A program made the position numbers and the translations under genes. This document shows positions 33,615 through 42,377 of a stretch of 64,000 nt of DNA, one piece after another. The DNA is from JAGPHI01 sp036641735 (lineage in GTDB: Bacteria; Bacillota; Clostridia; Oscillospirales; Ruminococcaceae). Under the pieces are notes generated by a model. It worked only from the letters and a program-made list of their open reading frames with translations. It was not told where the DNA came from and ran no database searches. Location of the stretch: the NCBI GenBank assembly GCA_036641735.1, contig JAVWEG010000001.1, forward strand, positions 1-64,000. The letters are read 5' to 3'. Within the stretch, counting starts at the first letter, position 1. Each line of letters starts with the position of its first letter.

Positions 33615-34031
33615 TTATAAATTAAATTCCTGCTCGCAGTAAGCGCAGCGATATTTGCCATTTGGTGATAGATTAAAAATATGGTCTATTTCTTCCTCTA
33701 TGGTGCAAATGCAGCGCGGATTTTTGCAGCGGATAATATTTTTAAGCTTTTTAGGAAGTACAAGCTGCTTTTTCTCGGTAATTTTGCTGTCTTTTATTAC
33801 GTCAATAGTGATATTATGGTCGATATATCCCAGCACATCAAGATTAATATTTACATCGCCCTCTATTTTAATAATGTCCTTGCGCCCATATTTAGATGAG
33901 CGTGCGTTGCGGATAATGGCAATGCCGCAGTCGAGCGTGTCTAAATCCAAAAGCTTATAAATTTGCATAGCACTGCCTGCCTTGAGATGATCTATCACTA
34001 CGCCGTTTTGTATACTGTCTATATTAAGCAT
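33615..34031 (-). CDS. pyrI: Aspartate carbamoyltransferase regulatory chain
   Basis: A 138-residue regulatory subunit that binds CTP/ATP and pairs with PyrB. The allosteric N-terminal domain (NIDSIQNGVVIDHLKAGSA) and the zinc domain with four cysteines (C-x4-C in CKNPRC and CxxC in CAYC) are complete, so holoenzyme assembly is expected. It overlaps the pyrB stop by 8 nt. Its presence indicates allosteric control of pyrimidine synthesis, common in Clostridia but absent from Bacillus. Confidence 0.95.
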   Translation of the reverse strand: MLNIDSIQNGVVIDHLKAGSAMQIYKLLDLDTLDCGIAIIRNARSSKYGRKDIIKIEGDVNINLDVLGYIDHNITIDVIKDSKITEKKQLVLPKKLKNIIRCKNPRCICTIEEEIDHIFNLSPNGKYRCAYCEQEFNL

Positions 34032-34956
34032 TGTCTGCCTCCTTCGTAAGCTCTAAAAGCGTTGCTATCAGCGCCATACGCACATATACACCATTTGCCG
34101 CCTGCTCAAAGTACGCGGCTCGCGGATCGTCATCTACCTCAAGGGCAATTTCGTTTACGCGCGGCAGTGGGTGCAGTATAGCCATATTAGGCTTTGCGTT
34201 TTTCATCTTGTCAAAGGTGAGAATATAGCTGTCTTTTAAACGCACATAATCTTCTTCGTTAAAAAAGCGTTCCTTTTGTACGCGTGTCATATACAAAATA
34301 TCAAGGCTTGGCATAGCTTCGTCAAGATTAGTTACCTCAGTATACGGCGCATTTGCAAGTGCTATGCTCTCGCTTATAATATATTCGGGCAAGCGCAGCT
34401 CCTCGGGGCTTATAAGCACAAATCGGATATTGTCGTAACGGCAAAGGGACTTAATAAGCGAATGTACGGTGCGGCCAAACTTTAAATCTCCGCAAAGCCC
34501 TATAGTGATATCGTTTAATCTGCCTGTGCGTTTGCGGATAGTCATAAGATCTGTGAGCGTTTGTGTAGGATGCTGATGTCCGCCGTCACCTGCGTTTATC
34601 ACAGGAATAGATGAATAATGCGCAGCGCGTAAGGGTGCGCCCTCTTTAGGGTGGCGGATAGCGGCAATATCGGCATAAGAGGATATTACTCTGATAGTGT
34701 CTGCTACGCTCTCGCCTTTTGCGGCAGAGCTTGAATTGGCGGACGAAAACCCTAGCACGCTGCCGCCAAGATTAAGCATAGCCGCTTCAAATGACAGCCG
34801 TGTGCGAGTGCTTGGCTCGTAAAACAAAGTAGCAAGCTTTTTGTGAGCGCATAAATTATTGTATCGTTCAGGAGTCTTTAGCATATTATCAGCCAAATCC
34901 AAAAGCTCGTTTATTTCGTCTTTTGTAAAGTCGAGTGGGTCTATTAAATGTCGCAT
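34024..34956 (-). CDS. pyrB: Aspartate carbamoyltransferase catalytic chain
   Basis: A 310-residue enzyme forming carbamoyl aspartate, the first committed step of pyrimidine synthesis. Carbamoyl-phosphate site FYEPSTRTRLSFEAA near residue 50; GDGGHQHPTQTLTD near 122; GDLKFGRTVHSL near 155; HPLPRVNEI near 258. Normal length. SD TGGAGG. pyrI overlaps its end. Confidence 0.97.
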   Translation of the reverse strand: MRHLIDPLDFTKDEINELLDLADNMLKTPERYNNLCAHKKLATLFYEPSTRTRLSFEAAMLNLGGSVLGFSSANSSSAAKGESVADTIRVISSYADIAAIRHPKEGAPLRAAHYSSIPVINAGDGGHQHPTQTLTDLMTIRKRTGRLNDITIGLCGDLKFGRTVHSLIKSLCRYDNIRFVLISPEELRLPEYIISESIALANAPYTEVTNLDEAMPSLDILYMTRVQKERFFNEEDYVRLKDSYILTFDKMKNAKPNMAILHPLPRVNEIALEVDDDPRAAYFEQAANGVYVRMALIATLLELTKEADNA

Positions 34957-34993
34957 ATTGCCTCCATAATTTTTGAAAATAAGTATTTTAATT

Positions 34994-35022
34994 ATTATAC
35001 CTTTTCATAGTTTGATTGGCAA
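34994..35022 (-). promoter_or_regulatory. Sigma-A promoter of pyrBI
   Basis: On the minus strand TTGCCA (35017-35022) and TATAAT (34994-34999), 17-bp spacer. The leader is only about 30 nt, so no PyrR attenuator or PyrI-type leader-peptide control fits upstream. Confidence 0.75.
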
Positions 35023-35067
35023 GCGATAAATCAGTAAAGTTGGTAAAGTGTAAAATAAATAAAAATA

Positions 35068-35916
35068 TCAACAAAGATAAATTTTTGCTTGTGCTAAAGC
35101 TTCGCTTTCAAGTTCATATCGGTTTTCGATGTAAGCTCCCGATAGTACCACAGTTTTAAAGCTTGGCTCTTGCTTTGCCAAAAATTGCAATATGCGTTCG
35201 TAATCGTAAATATCGGTGGCTTTTATACTTGTATCGAGATACCGAGAGTGTTTGCGCAGTGCAGCGGGGATTATTTCAGGTAAGCTTAAAAGCCCCGAAC
35301 GCAAAAAAGCAAGATAGCCGTCGGCACGTATAGTGGGTAGCATATTTAAAGGCACAAGTCCGCTTGAAAGTACTTCACAAAGGCGCAAAGGCGATAATTC
35401 GATATTCTCTACCCCAGGCACTAAAAGCTTTAGCTGCCCCAGTGCCTCGTCGCTCATATAGCTTGTAAGCGGCATAGAGCCGTTGCCAAGAGGAGCTGCC
35501 ATTTCCGCTAAAAGCGTAGCGGAGGTAACAAGATAATTATTTACGCGTATTTCCAAAGTTTCTTCAAGAGCAAGACGTGCCAGCTCAGGCCCAGCCGTAT
35601 TCATAGCATCTACCAAGCGCACAGGCTTGCCGTCGCACAGCAATACTGTTTCGGGTGCTAAAGCAACGGAGCATATTTTGCTGTCGAGTGCATCAAACCG
35701 AAGCAATACAAAAGCATACGTTTTGTCGGATTGCGTAATTAAAAGCAAATTTTTGGCATCTTGAGACATAGGGCGCGCCATAGGAACATCTGTAACAATA
35801 TTTTCAGCAGGCTTTGTAGCCGAGCGTGCCGCAAGCGAAGCAACCACAAAATATATCGGCAGCAATACAGCAAGCGTGATAGCAAATGAAATAACAAAAA
35901 CTTTTTTATTATTCAC
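35068..35916 (-). CDS. Degenerate LytR-CpsA-Psr-like membrane protein
   Basis: About 282 residues with one N-terminal transmembrane helix (about 6-28) and an extracytoplasmic domain. The stretch KNLLLITQSDKTYAFVLLRF followed by SVALAPETVL resembles the opening of LCP domains, which transfer glycopolymers to peptidoglycan. However the conserved Arg-Asp pair (normally IPRDT) is replaced (LAPET), so the usual catalysis is doubtful. The start is GTG 35916, 7 nt after AAAGGAGG; the frame extends upstream through the regulatory region. It is divergent from a 45-residue conserved-looking peptide. Confidence 0.6.
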   Translation of the reverse strand: MNNKKVFVISFAITLAVLLPIYFVVASLAARSATKPAENIVTDVPMARPMSQDAKNLLLITQSDKTYAFVLLRFDALDSKICSVALAPETVLLCDGKPVRLVDAMNTAGPELARLALEETLEIRVNNYLVTSATLLAEMAAPLGNGSMPLTSYMSDEALGQLKLLVPGVENIELSPLRLCEVLSSGLVPLNMLPTIRADGYLAFLRSGLLSLPEIIPAALRKHSRYLDTSIKATDIYDYERILQFLAKQEPSFKTVVLSGAYIENRYELESEALAQAKIYLC

Positions 35917-35924
35917 AGCAGCAC

Positions 35925-35973
35925 CTCCTTTGTATACATTGTGTACACGGCACACATAGTATATACAAAGGAG
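35925..35973. promoter_or_regulatory. Symmetric divergent leader with both SDs in an inverted repeat
   Basis: A perfect 12-bp inverted repeat, CTCCTTTGTATA (35925-35936) and TATACAAAGGAG (35962-35973), 25 bp apart. Each arm contains the AAAGGAG Shine-Dalgarno of one of the two divergent genes. A transcript spanning both arms would sequester the SD. Confidence 0.6.
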
Positions 35974-35981
35974 TTGTTAAA

Positions 35982-36119
35982 ATGAAGCAAAATAATAATA
36001 ATGATATTGTAAAAAGCATTATAAATGAGCCGCCAAGCAAAACAGATCCAAACGGAAGCTATACGGGCAAGCCTAAAATAAAATACGAAAAGCCCGAACA
36101 GGATGCAGACGATTTATAA
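35982..36119 (+). CDS. 45-residue small protein, conserved-looking
   Basis: A short hydrophilic protein: Asn-rich start (KQNNNND), then KTDPNGSYTGKPK and an acidic end PEQDADDL. The core DPxGSYTGxP ... P-QDADDL looks like small uncharacterised proteins I have seen in Clostridia; I cannot confirm the family. ATG with AAAGGAG 8 nt upstream. It is divergent from the LCP-like gene through a symmetric leader. Confidence 0.6.
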   Translation: MKQNNNNDIVKSIINEPPSKTDPNGSYTGKPKIKYEKPEQDADDL

Positions 36120-36131
36120 TAGAAATAAAAA

Positions 36132-36168
36132 AGCAGCGGCTGTAAACTTTGGGTTTACAGCCGCTGCT
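36132..36168 (-). terminator. Terminator after oppA
   Basis: A perfect 16-bp stem AGCAGCGGCTGTAAAC/GTTTACAGCCGCTGCT (36132-36147 and 36153-36168), followed on the minus strand by TTTTTTATTTC. Confidence 0.88.
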
Positions 36169-36185
36169 AATAATATTAATGCTAA

Positions 36186-37850
36186 TTACTTGATGTCAGC
36201 ATACTCAAAATGCCAATAACCAAGAGGTGAATGCCAAGTATTTACAATCTTGTCGCTCTGTAGGAATGTATCACTGTAGTATGCAAGTGGTATCATACCT
36301 GCTTCGTCAAGAACCAGCTTTTCAGCTTCGTGCATTTTCTGCATACGAACTGTTTGGTCTGCGCTTGTTCTTGCTTCTGCCATCAGCTTGTCGTAAGCAG
36401 GATTGTTGTACTTGCCGTCGTTGTTGCCGTTCTCAGAGCAGAACAAGTCAAGCATACTTGAAGGATCGTTATAGTCTGTTACCCAGCCGTTACGTGCTAC
36501 GAAGTAGTCGCCTGAACGACGCGCTGCTGTAAAGTTAGCCCACTCTTGGATAACGATATTCATCTTTACGCCAATCTCGCCCCACATTTGCTGCAAAGCC
36601 TCGGCTACGTTTTTATGATAAGCGGAATCGTTTGTCATATACTCGATAGGAGCAAGGCCCTTGCCGTCTGGGAATCCTGCTTCTGCAAGCAATTTCTTAG
36701 CGCCCTCTACATCGGCCTTTGTGTCAAAATAAGTTTTGCCGCCATTGTCCTTAGTAGTGGTGTCCATAAACGGAGTTTTTGCATCTGCATCTAAAAATCC
36801 AGGTCCGATATAAGCAGTAGCAGGTGCATAAGTGCCGTGCATTACAGTGTTTGCAATACGGTCACGGTCAATAGCCATACTCAAAGCTTTACGTACCTTT
36901 GCGTTGTCAAAAGGAGCTTTGTTTAGGTTAAGGCTCAAATAATATGTGCCCATTAGGTCTGCTTTATGGAAATCTGCACGTGAAGAAAGATTGTCGATTT
37001 CAGCAGCAGGAATACTCTTTGTCATCAATACTTCGCCGCCCTCATAAGCGGTAAGTGCTGCGTTATCGTCTTCAATAAGCATAAACTTTAGCTTATCAAG
37101 CTTGATAGCATCTTTGTTCCAGTAATTTTGGTTCTTGGAAAATTCAATGTACTCGCCTGTTTTCCAGTCGGTCATATTGAAAGGTCCGTTGCTTACATAT
37201 GTTTTAGCGGCTGTTGCCCAAGTTTCGCCGTTAGCTTCGATAGTAGCCTTTTGTACAGGGCTGTATGTAGCGAAAGCTACCAGCTGCTCAAAGTATGCGC
37301 AAGGAGCGCTCAATGTTACTTCAAGAGTTTGGTCGTCTATTGCCTTTGCTCCAAGTGTATCAGGTGTTTTTGCGCCGGAAGCGATATCGGCAAAGCCTGA
37401 GATTACGTTGAAGATATCAGCATAAGGAGAAGCTGTAGCAGGATCTACTGCGCGCTGCCAGCTATATACAAAGTCGTTTGCTGTAAGTGGTGAGCCATCG
37501 CTCCACTTTAAGTCTTTACGCAATTTAAATGTGTACTTTAGGCCGTCAGCGCTCTTCTCGAACGATTCTGCCTGTCCGGGTACTGCTTTGCCGTCTTTGT
37601 CAATAATCAGTAGGCACTCAAATGCGTGCAAAATCATATTGCCGCCGTCTACAGCGCTGTTTAGCGCAGGATCCATTGTCTCTGGGTTAGGTCCGATAGT
37701 AACGGCAAGTTCTTTGCCGCTGCCTGCTACGGCGCTTTGTGCCGGTGCTGCACCAGAGCCGCTTGTGGTTGTGCCTTTCTTATCACCGCAGCCGGCAAGC
37801 AACATTGTGCATACCATTACTGCGGCCATTAAGCCTGCAATCTTTTTCAT
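36186..37850 (-). CDS. oppA: Oligopeptide ABC transporter substrate-binding lipoprotein
   Basis: A 554-residue SBP_bac_5 family lipoprotein with signal peptide and lipobox LLAGC (Cys about 20). Typical sequences: TIGPNPETMDPALN, SFEKSADGLKYTFKLRKDLKWSDGSPLTANDFVYSWQ region near 110-140, and RKALSMAIDRDRI near 318. It captures extracellular peptides for the Opp permease encoded upstream. It has its own promoter 3' of oppF, so it can be made in excess of the membrane parts, as is usual for binding proteins. Confidence 0.93.
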   Translation of the reverse strand: MKKIAGLMAAVMVCTMLLAGCGDKKGTTTSGSGAAPAQSAVAGSGKELAVTIGPNPETMDPALNSAVDGGNMILHAFECLLIIDKDGKAVPGQAESFEKSADGLKYTFKLRKDLKWSDGSPLTANDFVYSWQRAVDPATASPYADIFNVISGFADIASGAKTPDTLGAKAIDDQTLEVTLSAPCAYFEQLVAFATYSPVQKATIEANGETWATAAKTYVSNGPFNMTDWKTGEYIEFSKNQNYWNKDAIKLDKLKFMLIEDDNAALTAYEGGEVLMTKSIPAAEIDNLSSRADFHKADLMGTYYLSLNLNKAPFDNAKVRKALSMAIDRDRIANTVMHGTYAPATAYIGPGFLDADAKTPFMDTTTKDNGGKTYFDTKADVEGAKKLLAEAGFPDGKGLAPIEYMTNDSAYHKNVAEALQQMWGEIGVKMNIVIQEWANFTAARRSGDYFVARNGWVTDYNDPSSMLDLFCSENGNNDGKYNNPAYDKLMAEARTSADQTVRMQKMHEAEKLVLDEAGMIPLAYYSDTFLQSDKIVNTWHSPLGYWHFEYADIK

Positions 37851-38021
37851 AAAATAAATCCTCCTCGTTAATTTCGTTCGCTAAAAACGAACGTTTCATC
37901 TTTAAAGCAATTTACAGCGATAAAGTATTGAATTAAAACTATTATACACAGTAACAGTGTTTTGGCAAGTGAATTTACGGTTTTGTATTGTTTTGTAACT
38001 ATTTTTTGTAGTTATGCACAA
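37851..38021 (-). promoter_or_regulatory. oppA promoter and leader hairpin
   Basis: On the minus strand TTGCCA (37963-37968), 16-bp spacer, TATAAT (37941-37946). The leader has a hairpin CGTTCG/CGAACG (37875-37893) just before the SD, perhaps stabilising the 5' end. Confidence 0.65.
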
Positions 38022-39083
38022 TTACTTAACCCTGTCAAGGTGGTGACACGCGGCATAATGCCCATTGGAAATTTCTCTCCACACAGGATTTTCAGCGGCG
38101 CATTGCTCGTCTGCATACGGGCAGCGAGTGCGGAAGTGGCAACCTGACGGTGGGTTAACAGGACTTGGCACATCGCCTTCAAGCACAATGCGGTGAGAAG
38201 CGCGCGAGGTCTCGGGATCTGCAATAGGAATAGCAGATACAAGGCTTTTAGTGTACGGATGCACACTGTGAAACGCAAGCTCATAGCTGTCGGCAAGCTC
38301 TACAAGCTTACCTAAATACATTACGCCGATACGGTTAGATATATGCTTTACTACAGATAAATCGTGCGCAATAAACAAATACGTAAGCCCAAGCTGCTCT
38401 TGCAGCTCTTCAAACATATTTACTACCTGCGCTTGTATAGATACATCAAGCGCCGAAATAGGCTCGTCGCATACTATAAACTCAGGATCTACGGCAAGCG
38501 CGCGTGCTATGCCTACGCGCTGGCGCTGTCCGCCCGAAAATTCGTGAGGATAACGATTGGCGTGTTCACTGTTAAGCCCTACGCGCTCAAGCATTTGGAT
38601 AATTTTGTCTTGTCTGTCCTTTTTGGTGGCGGCAAGTTTATGAATATCTATCGCTTCGCCCACAATATCGCCCACCGTCATACGAGGATCAAGTGATGCA
38701 TAAGGATCTTGGAATACTATCTGCATTTTACGGCGATAAGGCAGCATATTTACAGCGGTTTTTTTAGACAACATAGGTGTGCCGTCGGCATTTAGTATTT
38801 GTTTGCCGTCCTCGCCGCACATAGGCATATTGCCGGAATCAAACAAAGTGACGCCTTTATAAATAATGCGCCCCTCTGTAGGCTCGTACAAGCGAAGCAA
38901 AGTGCGTCCGGTAGTGGTTTTTCCGCAGCCGCTCTCGCCTACAAGCCCAAGTGTCTCGCCTTCGTTTACATAAAAAGATACATCATCAACAGCCTTAACA
39001 AGACGTTTTTCAAACATTTTGCCGCCCGCTACAGGGAAATACTGCTTCATATTTTGTACTTCTACAAGCTTTTTATCACTCAT
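38022..39083 (-). CDS. oppF: Oligopeptide ABC transporter ATP-binding protein OppF
   Basis: A 353-residue ATPase: Walker A GESGCGKTT near residue 48, signature FSGGQRQRVGIARAL near 190, Walker B VCDEPISALD near 212, H-loop FIAHDLSVV near 245. The C-terminal Opp/Dpp extension holds the Cys motif CHFRTRCPYADEQC. It overlaps oppD by 4 nt (ATGA). With OppD it powers peptide import. Confidence 0.95.
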   Translation of the reverse strand: MSDKKLVEVQNMKQYFPVAGGKMFEKRLVKAVDDVSFYVNEGETLGLVGESGCGKTTTGRTLLRLYEPTEGRIIYKGVTLFDSGNMPMCGEDGKQILNADGTPMLSKKTAVNMLPYRRKMQIVFQDPYASLDPRMTVGDIVGEAIDIHKLAATKKDRQDKIIQMLERVGLNSEHANRYPHEFSGGQRQRVGIARALAVDPEFIVCDEPISALDVSIQAQVVNMFEELQEQLGLTYLFIAHDLSVVKHISNRIGVMYLGKLVELADSYELAFHSVHPYTKSLVSAIPIADPETSRASHRIVLEGDVPSPVNPPSGCHFRTRCPYADEQCAAENPVWREISNGHYAACHHLDRVK

Positions 39084-40084
39084 TGTGCCTTACCTCCGTT
39101 GTTTTGCAATTCGTCTTTTTGGAGCAGCCAGCACGAGGAGTAATGCACATCGGTAATAGCTGTTTCAGGAGGCATTGCACGCAGGCATACCTTCATACAT
39201 TTTTCGCAGCGCGGAGCAAACGGGCAGCCTTTGGGAGGGTTTAACATATCCACAGGCGAGCCGTCTATAGGAATAAGCTTTGTATGCTCTTTTTCAGTAA
39301 GCTTCGGGATACTGCGCAAAAGTCCCTTTGTGTACTCGTGCTTAGGCGCATAAAATATATCATCTACTGTGCCATATTCCACTACCTTGCCGGCATACAT
39401 TACCGCAATGCGGTCGCACATATTGGCTACTACGCCAAGATCGTGTGTTATCATAATAATAGCCATACCAAGCTTGTTTTTCAGCTCTACCATAAGCTCT
39501 AATATCTGTGCTTGTATAGTTACATCAAGCGCGGTTGTAGGCTCGTCCGCTATCAATAGCTTTGGCTCGCAAGCGAGTGCAATTGCTATCATTATGCGCT
39601 GGCGCATACCGCCCGACAGCTCGTGCGGATACTGTTTAAGACGTTTTTCGGGTTCGTTAATGCCCACAAGAGTAAGCAGCTCGCAAGCGCGCTCTGTGGC
39701 TTGCTTTTTATTTTTATCGGTGTGCAAACGGATAACCTCTTCTATCTGATTACCCACTGTGTACACAGGATTAAGGCTTGTCATAGGATCTTGGAATATT
39801 ATAGATTCCTCATTGCCACGAATTTTGCGCATCTCTTTTTCGCTCATATCATTGATGCGGTGACCATTAAAGTCTATAGTGCCGCCGATAATGCGCCCGG
39901 GGTACGCGGTAAGCCCCATAAGGCTGTATGCAGTAACGGATTTGCCCGAGCCGCTCTCGCCCACTATACCAAGCACCTCGCCCTCAGACAGATGCAAGGA
40001 TACGTCATTTAAAGCTTTCACTTCACCTGCCGGAGTAAAGAAGGACAGGCGCTCGTTCTTTATTTCTACCAAATAGTCGCTCAT
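39080..40084 (-). CDS. oppD: Oligopeptide ABC transporter ATP-binding protein OppD
   Basis: A 334-residue ATPase with Walker A GESGSGKSVTAYSLMGL, signature LSGGMRQRIMIAIAL, Walker B LLIADEPTTALDV and H-loop MITHDLGVV. The C-terminal Opp extension has the four-Cys motif CPFAPRCEKCMKVC. The SD GAGGGAG lies upstream; 14 nt after oppC. Confidence 0.95.
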   Translation of the reverse strand: MSDYLVEIKNERLSFFTPAGEVKALNDVSLHLSEGEVLGIVGESGSGKSVTAYSLMGLTAYPGRIIGGTIDFNGHRINDMSEKEMRKIRGNEESIIFQDPMTSLNPVYTVGNQIEEVIRLHTDKNKKQATERACELLTLVGINEPEKRLKQYPHELSGGMRQRIMIAIALACEPKLLIADEPTTALDVTIQAQILELMVELKNKLGMAIIMITHDLGVVANMCDRIAVMYAGKVVEYGTVDDIFYAPKHEYTKGLLRSIPKLTEKEHTKLIPIDGSPVDMLNPPKGCPFAPRCEKCMKVCLRAMPPETAITDVHYSSCWLLQKDELQNNGGKAQ

Positions 40085-40098
40085 ATTTCCCTCTCCCT

Positions 40099-41142
40099 CT
40101 AGTTTTTAAGCTTCGGGTCGAACGCGTCACGCAGACCATCGCCAAACAAGTTAAAGCTTAAGATAATTACGGATATTACAAGTGCAGGAGCCATAAGGCG
40201 GAACGGAAAGCTTTGCAGACCGTTTAAAGCCTCGCTCGCAAGTGAGCCGAGCGACGGCATAGGAGCCGCCACACCAATGCCAAGAAAGCTTAAAAAGCTC
40301 TCTGTAAATATCGCGGAAGGTATCTGTAAGGTAGTGGTAACAATTAAAGTACCTATGCAGTTAGTAAGCAAATGCTTACGGATAATACGTCCGCTCGATG
40401 CGCCAAGCGCCCTTGCAGCGGTAACATATTCCTGCTCTTTTAAGGTAAGTATCTGGCTGCGCACTATACGCGCCATACCTACCCAGTAAAGCAAAGCAAA
40501 CACGATAAATATACTTATTAGGTTTACGCCAAGCGTGTTAATCCACGCAAAGCCTGCCACCTCGGCAAGCGCCTTTAGCGGATATTTAAGTGTAATAGAC
40601 AGCAGTATAATAATAAGGATATCAGGTACAGTGTAAATCATATCCACTATGCGCATCATTACCATATCTATCCAGCCGCCAAAAAATCCTGCAATAGCAC
40701 CGTAAAACGAGCCAATAAGCAAAATAATAGCGGAGGCTACTATTCCTACCAGTAATGAAATACGAGCGCCGAGCATTACGCGTATTGCGTAGTCGCGGCC
40801 AAGCGCATCAGTGCCAAGTACGTGCGGAAATATTTTCACACCGGCATCAATTTGTGCCTGCTCAGCAGCAGAATAGGTAAACGGTGCCAAATTTTCGGCA
40901 TCTACTATCTGAAACTCATATGTGTACGGATAAAAGCTCGGTACCACAAAAGCAAAAAGCATTACTATTATCAATACCACAAGGCTAACCATAGCCACAG
41001 GATTTTTGCATAGGCGGCGAGCGCCGTCACGCCAAAAGGATACGCTTTCGCGCATTACTACAAGGCTTTGCTTGTCTTTTTCGTCAGCCAAAACAAAATC
41101 ATCTGTATTTAGCTGTAGGCTTAATGGGTTTTTCTCTGACAT
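40099..41142 (-). CDS. oppC: Oligopeptide ABC transporter permease OppC
   Basis: A 347-residue permease with six transmembrane helices and an N-terminal OppC_N segment (about 20-60). The EAA coupling loop reads EYVTAARALGASSGRIIRKHLL near residue 250. It begins 14 nt after oppB with GGAGG. It pairs with OppB to form the channel. Confidence 0.93.
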   Translation of the reverse strand: MSEKNPLSLQLNTDDFVLADEKDKQSLVVMRESVSFWRDGARRLCKNPVAMVSLVVLIIVMLFAFVVPSFYPYTYEFQIVDAENLAPFTYSAAEQAQIDAGVKIFPHVLGTDALGRDYAIRVMLGARISLLVGIVASAIILLIGSFYGAIAGFFGGWIDMVMMRIVDMIYTVPDILIIILLSITLKYPLKALAEVAGFAWINTLGVNLISIFIVFALLYWVGMARIVRSQILTLKEQEYVTAARALGASSGRIIRKHLLTNCIGTLIVTTTLQIPSAIFTESFLSFLGIGVAAPMPSLGSLASEALNGLQSFPFRLMAPALVISVIILSFNLFGDGLRDAFDPKLKN

Positions 41143-41156
41143 CAGCTCGTTCCTCC

Positions 41157-42074
41157 TTACTTTAATTGAATGCGCGGATCGATAAGCTTATACGCAATAT
41201 CAACCACAACATTCATCACAATGATAAGTGCAGCAAGGAATATGGTAGTACCCATAATCAGCGGATAATCGCGCCCTGTAATAGAGCCGATAAACGCTGA
41301 ACCAAGACCGCCTATTGTAAATATTTTTTCCACTACAAACGAGCCTGTAAGCGTGTATGCAAACATTGGTCCGAGATACGTTACTACAGGCAAAATCGCA
41401 TTGCGAAGTGCGTGCTTAAATAAGCTCTTGGCACCCGACAAGCCCTTTGCACGCGCTGTGCGCATATAGTCTTGCCCAAGTACGTCTAGCATAGACGAGC
41501 GCATTAGCCGCGCAATATATGCCGTGGGGTAAAACGCAAGCCCTGCCACAGGCATAATGTAGTTAAGTACTCCGCTAAGACCTGTGGTGGGCAGCCACCC
41601 TAGCTTTAGCCCAAAAATATACATTAGCATTGTACACACCACAAAGCTTGGTACAGCTATACCGCAAGTAGCTATAAATATTATAAGGTTATCGAGCCAC
41701 TTGCCTCTGTGCATAGCCGCTATGCTGCCGATAACTACACCGACTACAAGCGCTACAGCAACAGAAATGCAGCCTATTTTGGCAGACGTAGGGAAGCGTT
41801 CCTTTATAATGCGAGTTATGGTAAACCCACGTTTTTTCACGCTGTCACCGAGGTCGCCTTTAATTGCACCGCCAAGATAGGTGGTGTATTGCTCAAATAA
41901 CGGCTTATCAAGACCATATTTTGCATTTAAAGCCGCCTGTGCTTGTGGGCTTACTGCCTTTTCTGCCAAAAATGGCCCGCCCGGAATGAGGTTCATTAAG
42001 AAAAACGTAATTGTAGATACGAGAAACAGCGTCAAAAACGCGAGCGCAATTCTCTTTACAATATACTTTGCCAT
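41157..42074 (-). CDS. oppB: Oligopeptide ABC transporter permease OppB
   Basis: About 305 residues, six transmembrane helices; N-terminal MAKYIVKRIALAFLTLFLVS is typical, as is LIPGGPF near residue 30 and the EAA loop DYMRTARAKGLSGAKSLFKH near 200. I place the start at ATG 42074 because the longer frame (to 42110) runs past the SD and the homologues start here. First gene of the oppBCDF operon. Confidence 0.92.
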   Translation of the reverse strand: MAKYIVKRIALAFLTLFLVSTITFFLMNLIPGGPFLAEKAVSPQAQAALNAKYGLDKPLFEQYTTYLGGAIKGDLGDSVKKRGFTITRIIKERFPTSAKIGCISVAVALVVGVVIGSIAAMHRGKWLDNLIIFIATCGIAVPSFVVCTMLMYIFGLKLGWLPTTGLSGVLNYIMPVAGLAFYPTAYIARLMRSSMLDVLGQDYMRTARAKGLSGAKSLFKHALRNAILPVVTYLGPMFAYTLTGSFVVEKIFTIGGLGSAFIGSITGRDYPLIMGTTIFLAALIIVMNVVVDIAYKLIDPRIQLK

Positions 42075-42110
42075 AGCTTTCAAATCCTTTTCATTTAAAT
42101 ATATCTTCAT

Positions 42111-42139
42111 ATGTTATATTATTTTGACGCTTTTGTCAA
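42111..42139 (-). promoter_or_regulatory. Sigma-A promoter of oppBCDF with inverted repeat
   Basis: On the minus strand TTGACA (42134-42139), 17-bp spacer, TAACAT (42111-42116). An inverted repeat TTGAC/GTCAA (42124-42128 and 42135-42139) overlaps the -35 and spacer and could bind a regulator. Confidence 0.6.
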
Positions 42140-42300
42140 TCGCGATATATGGATTTATGTTGTTTTTATGTTAATTATGTTGCTAATTAGCGAAAGGAAA
42201 GCAAAATAATTTTACAAGTGTCCGTGTATTGCGCACATTAAACGATTTGTCGATTTATAGCGCAAACGAAACATTTTAATGCGCGAAATAAAGCAAACAA

Positions 42301-42330
42301 CTGGATATTTTACAATTTTAAGTATATAAT
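42301..42330 (+). promoter_or_regulatory. Possible promoter of the solute-binding lipoprotein gene
   Basis: TATAAT (42325-42330) with a weak -35, CTGGAT (42301-42306), at 18 bp. The 267-bp region between the two divergent genes shows no ORF. Confidence 0.4.
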
Positions 42331-42377
42331 GTTAGCATATTACTATAAAAAATTTAAAAAAATAGGGGAGTTTTGAT

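Noticed and set aside
34957..35067. PyrR attenuator before pyrB
   Set aside because: The predicted leader is only about 30 nt, too short for the PyrR anti-antiterminator and terminator.
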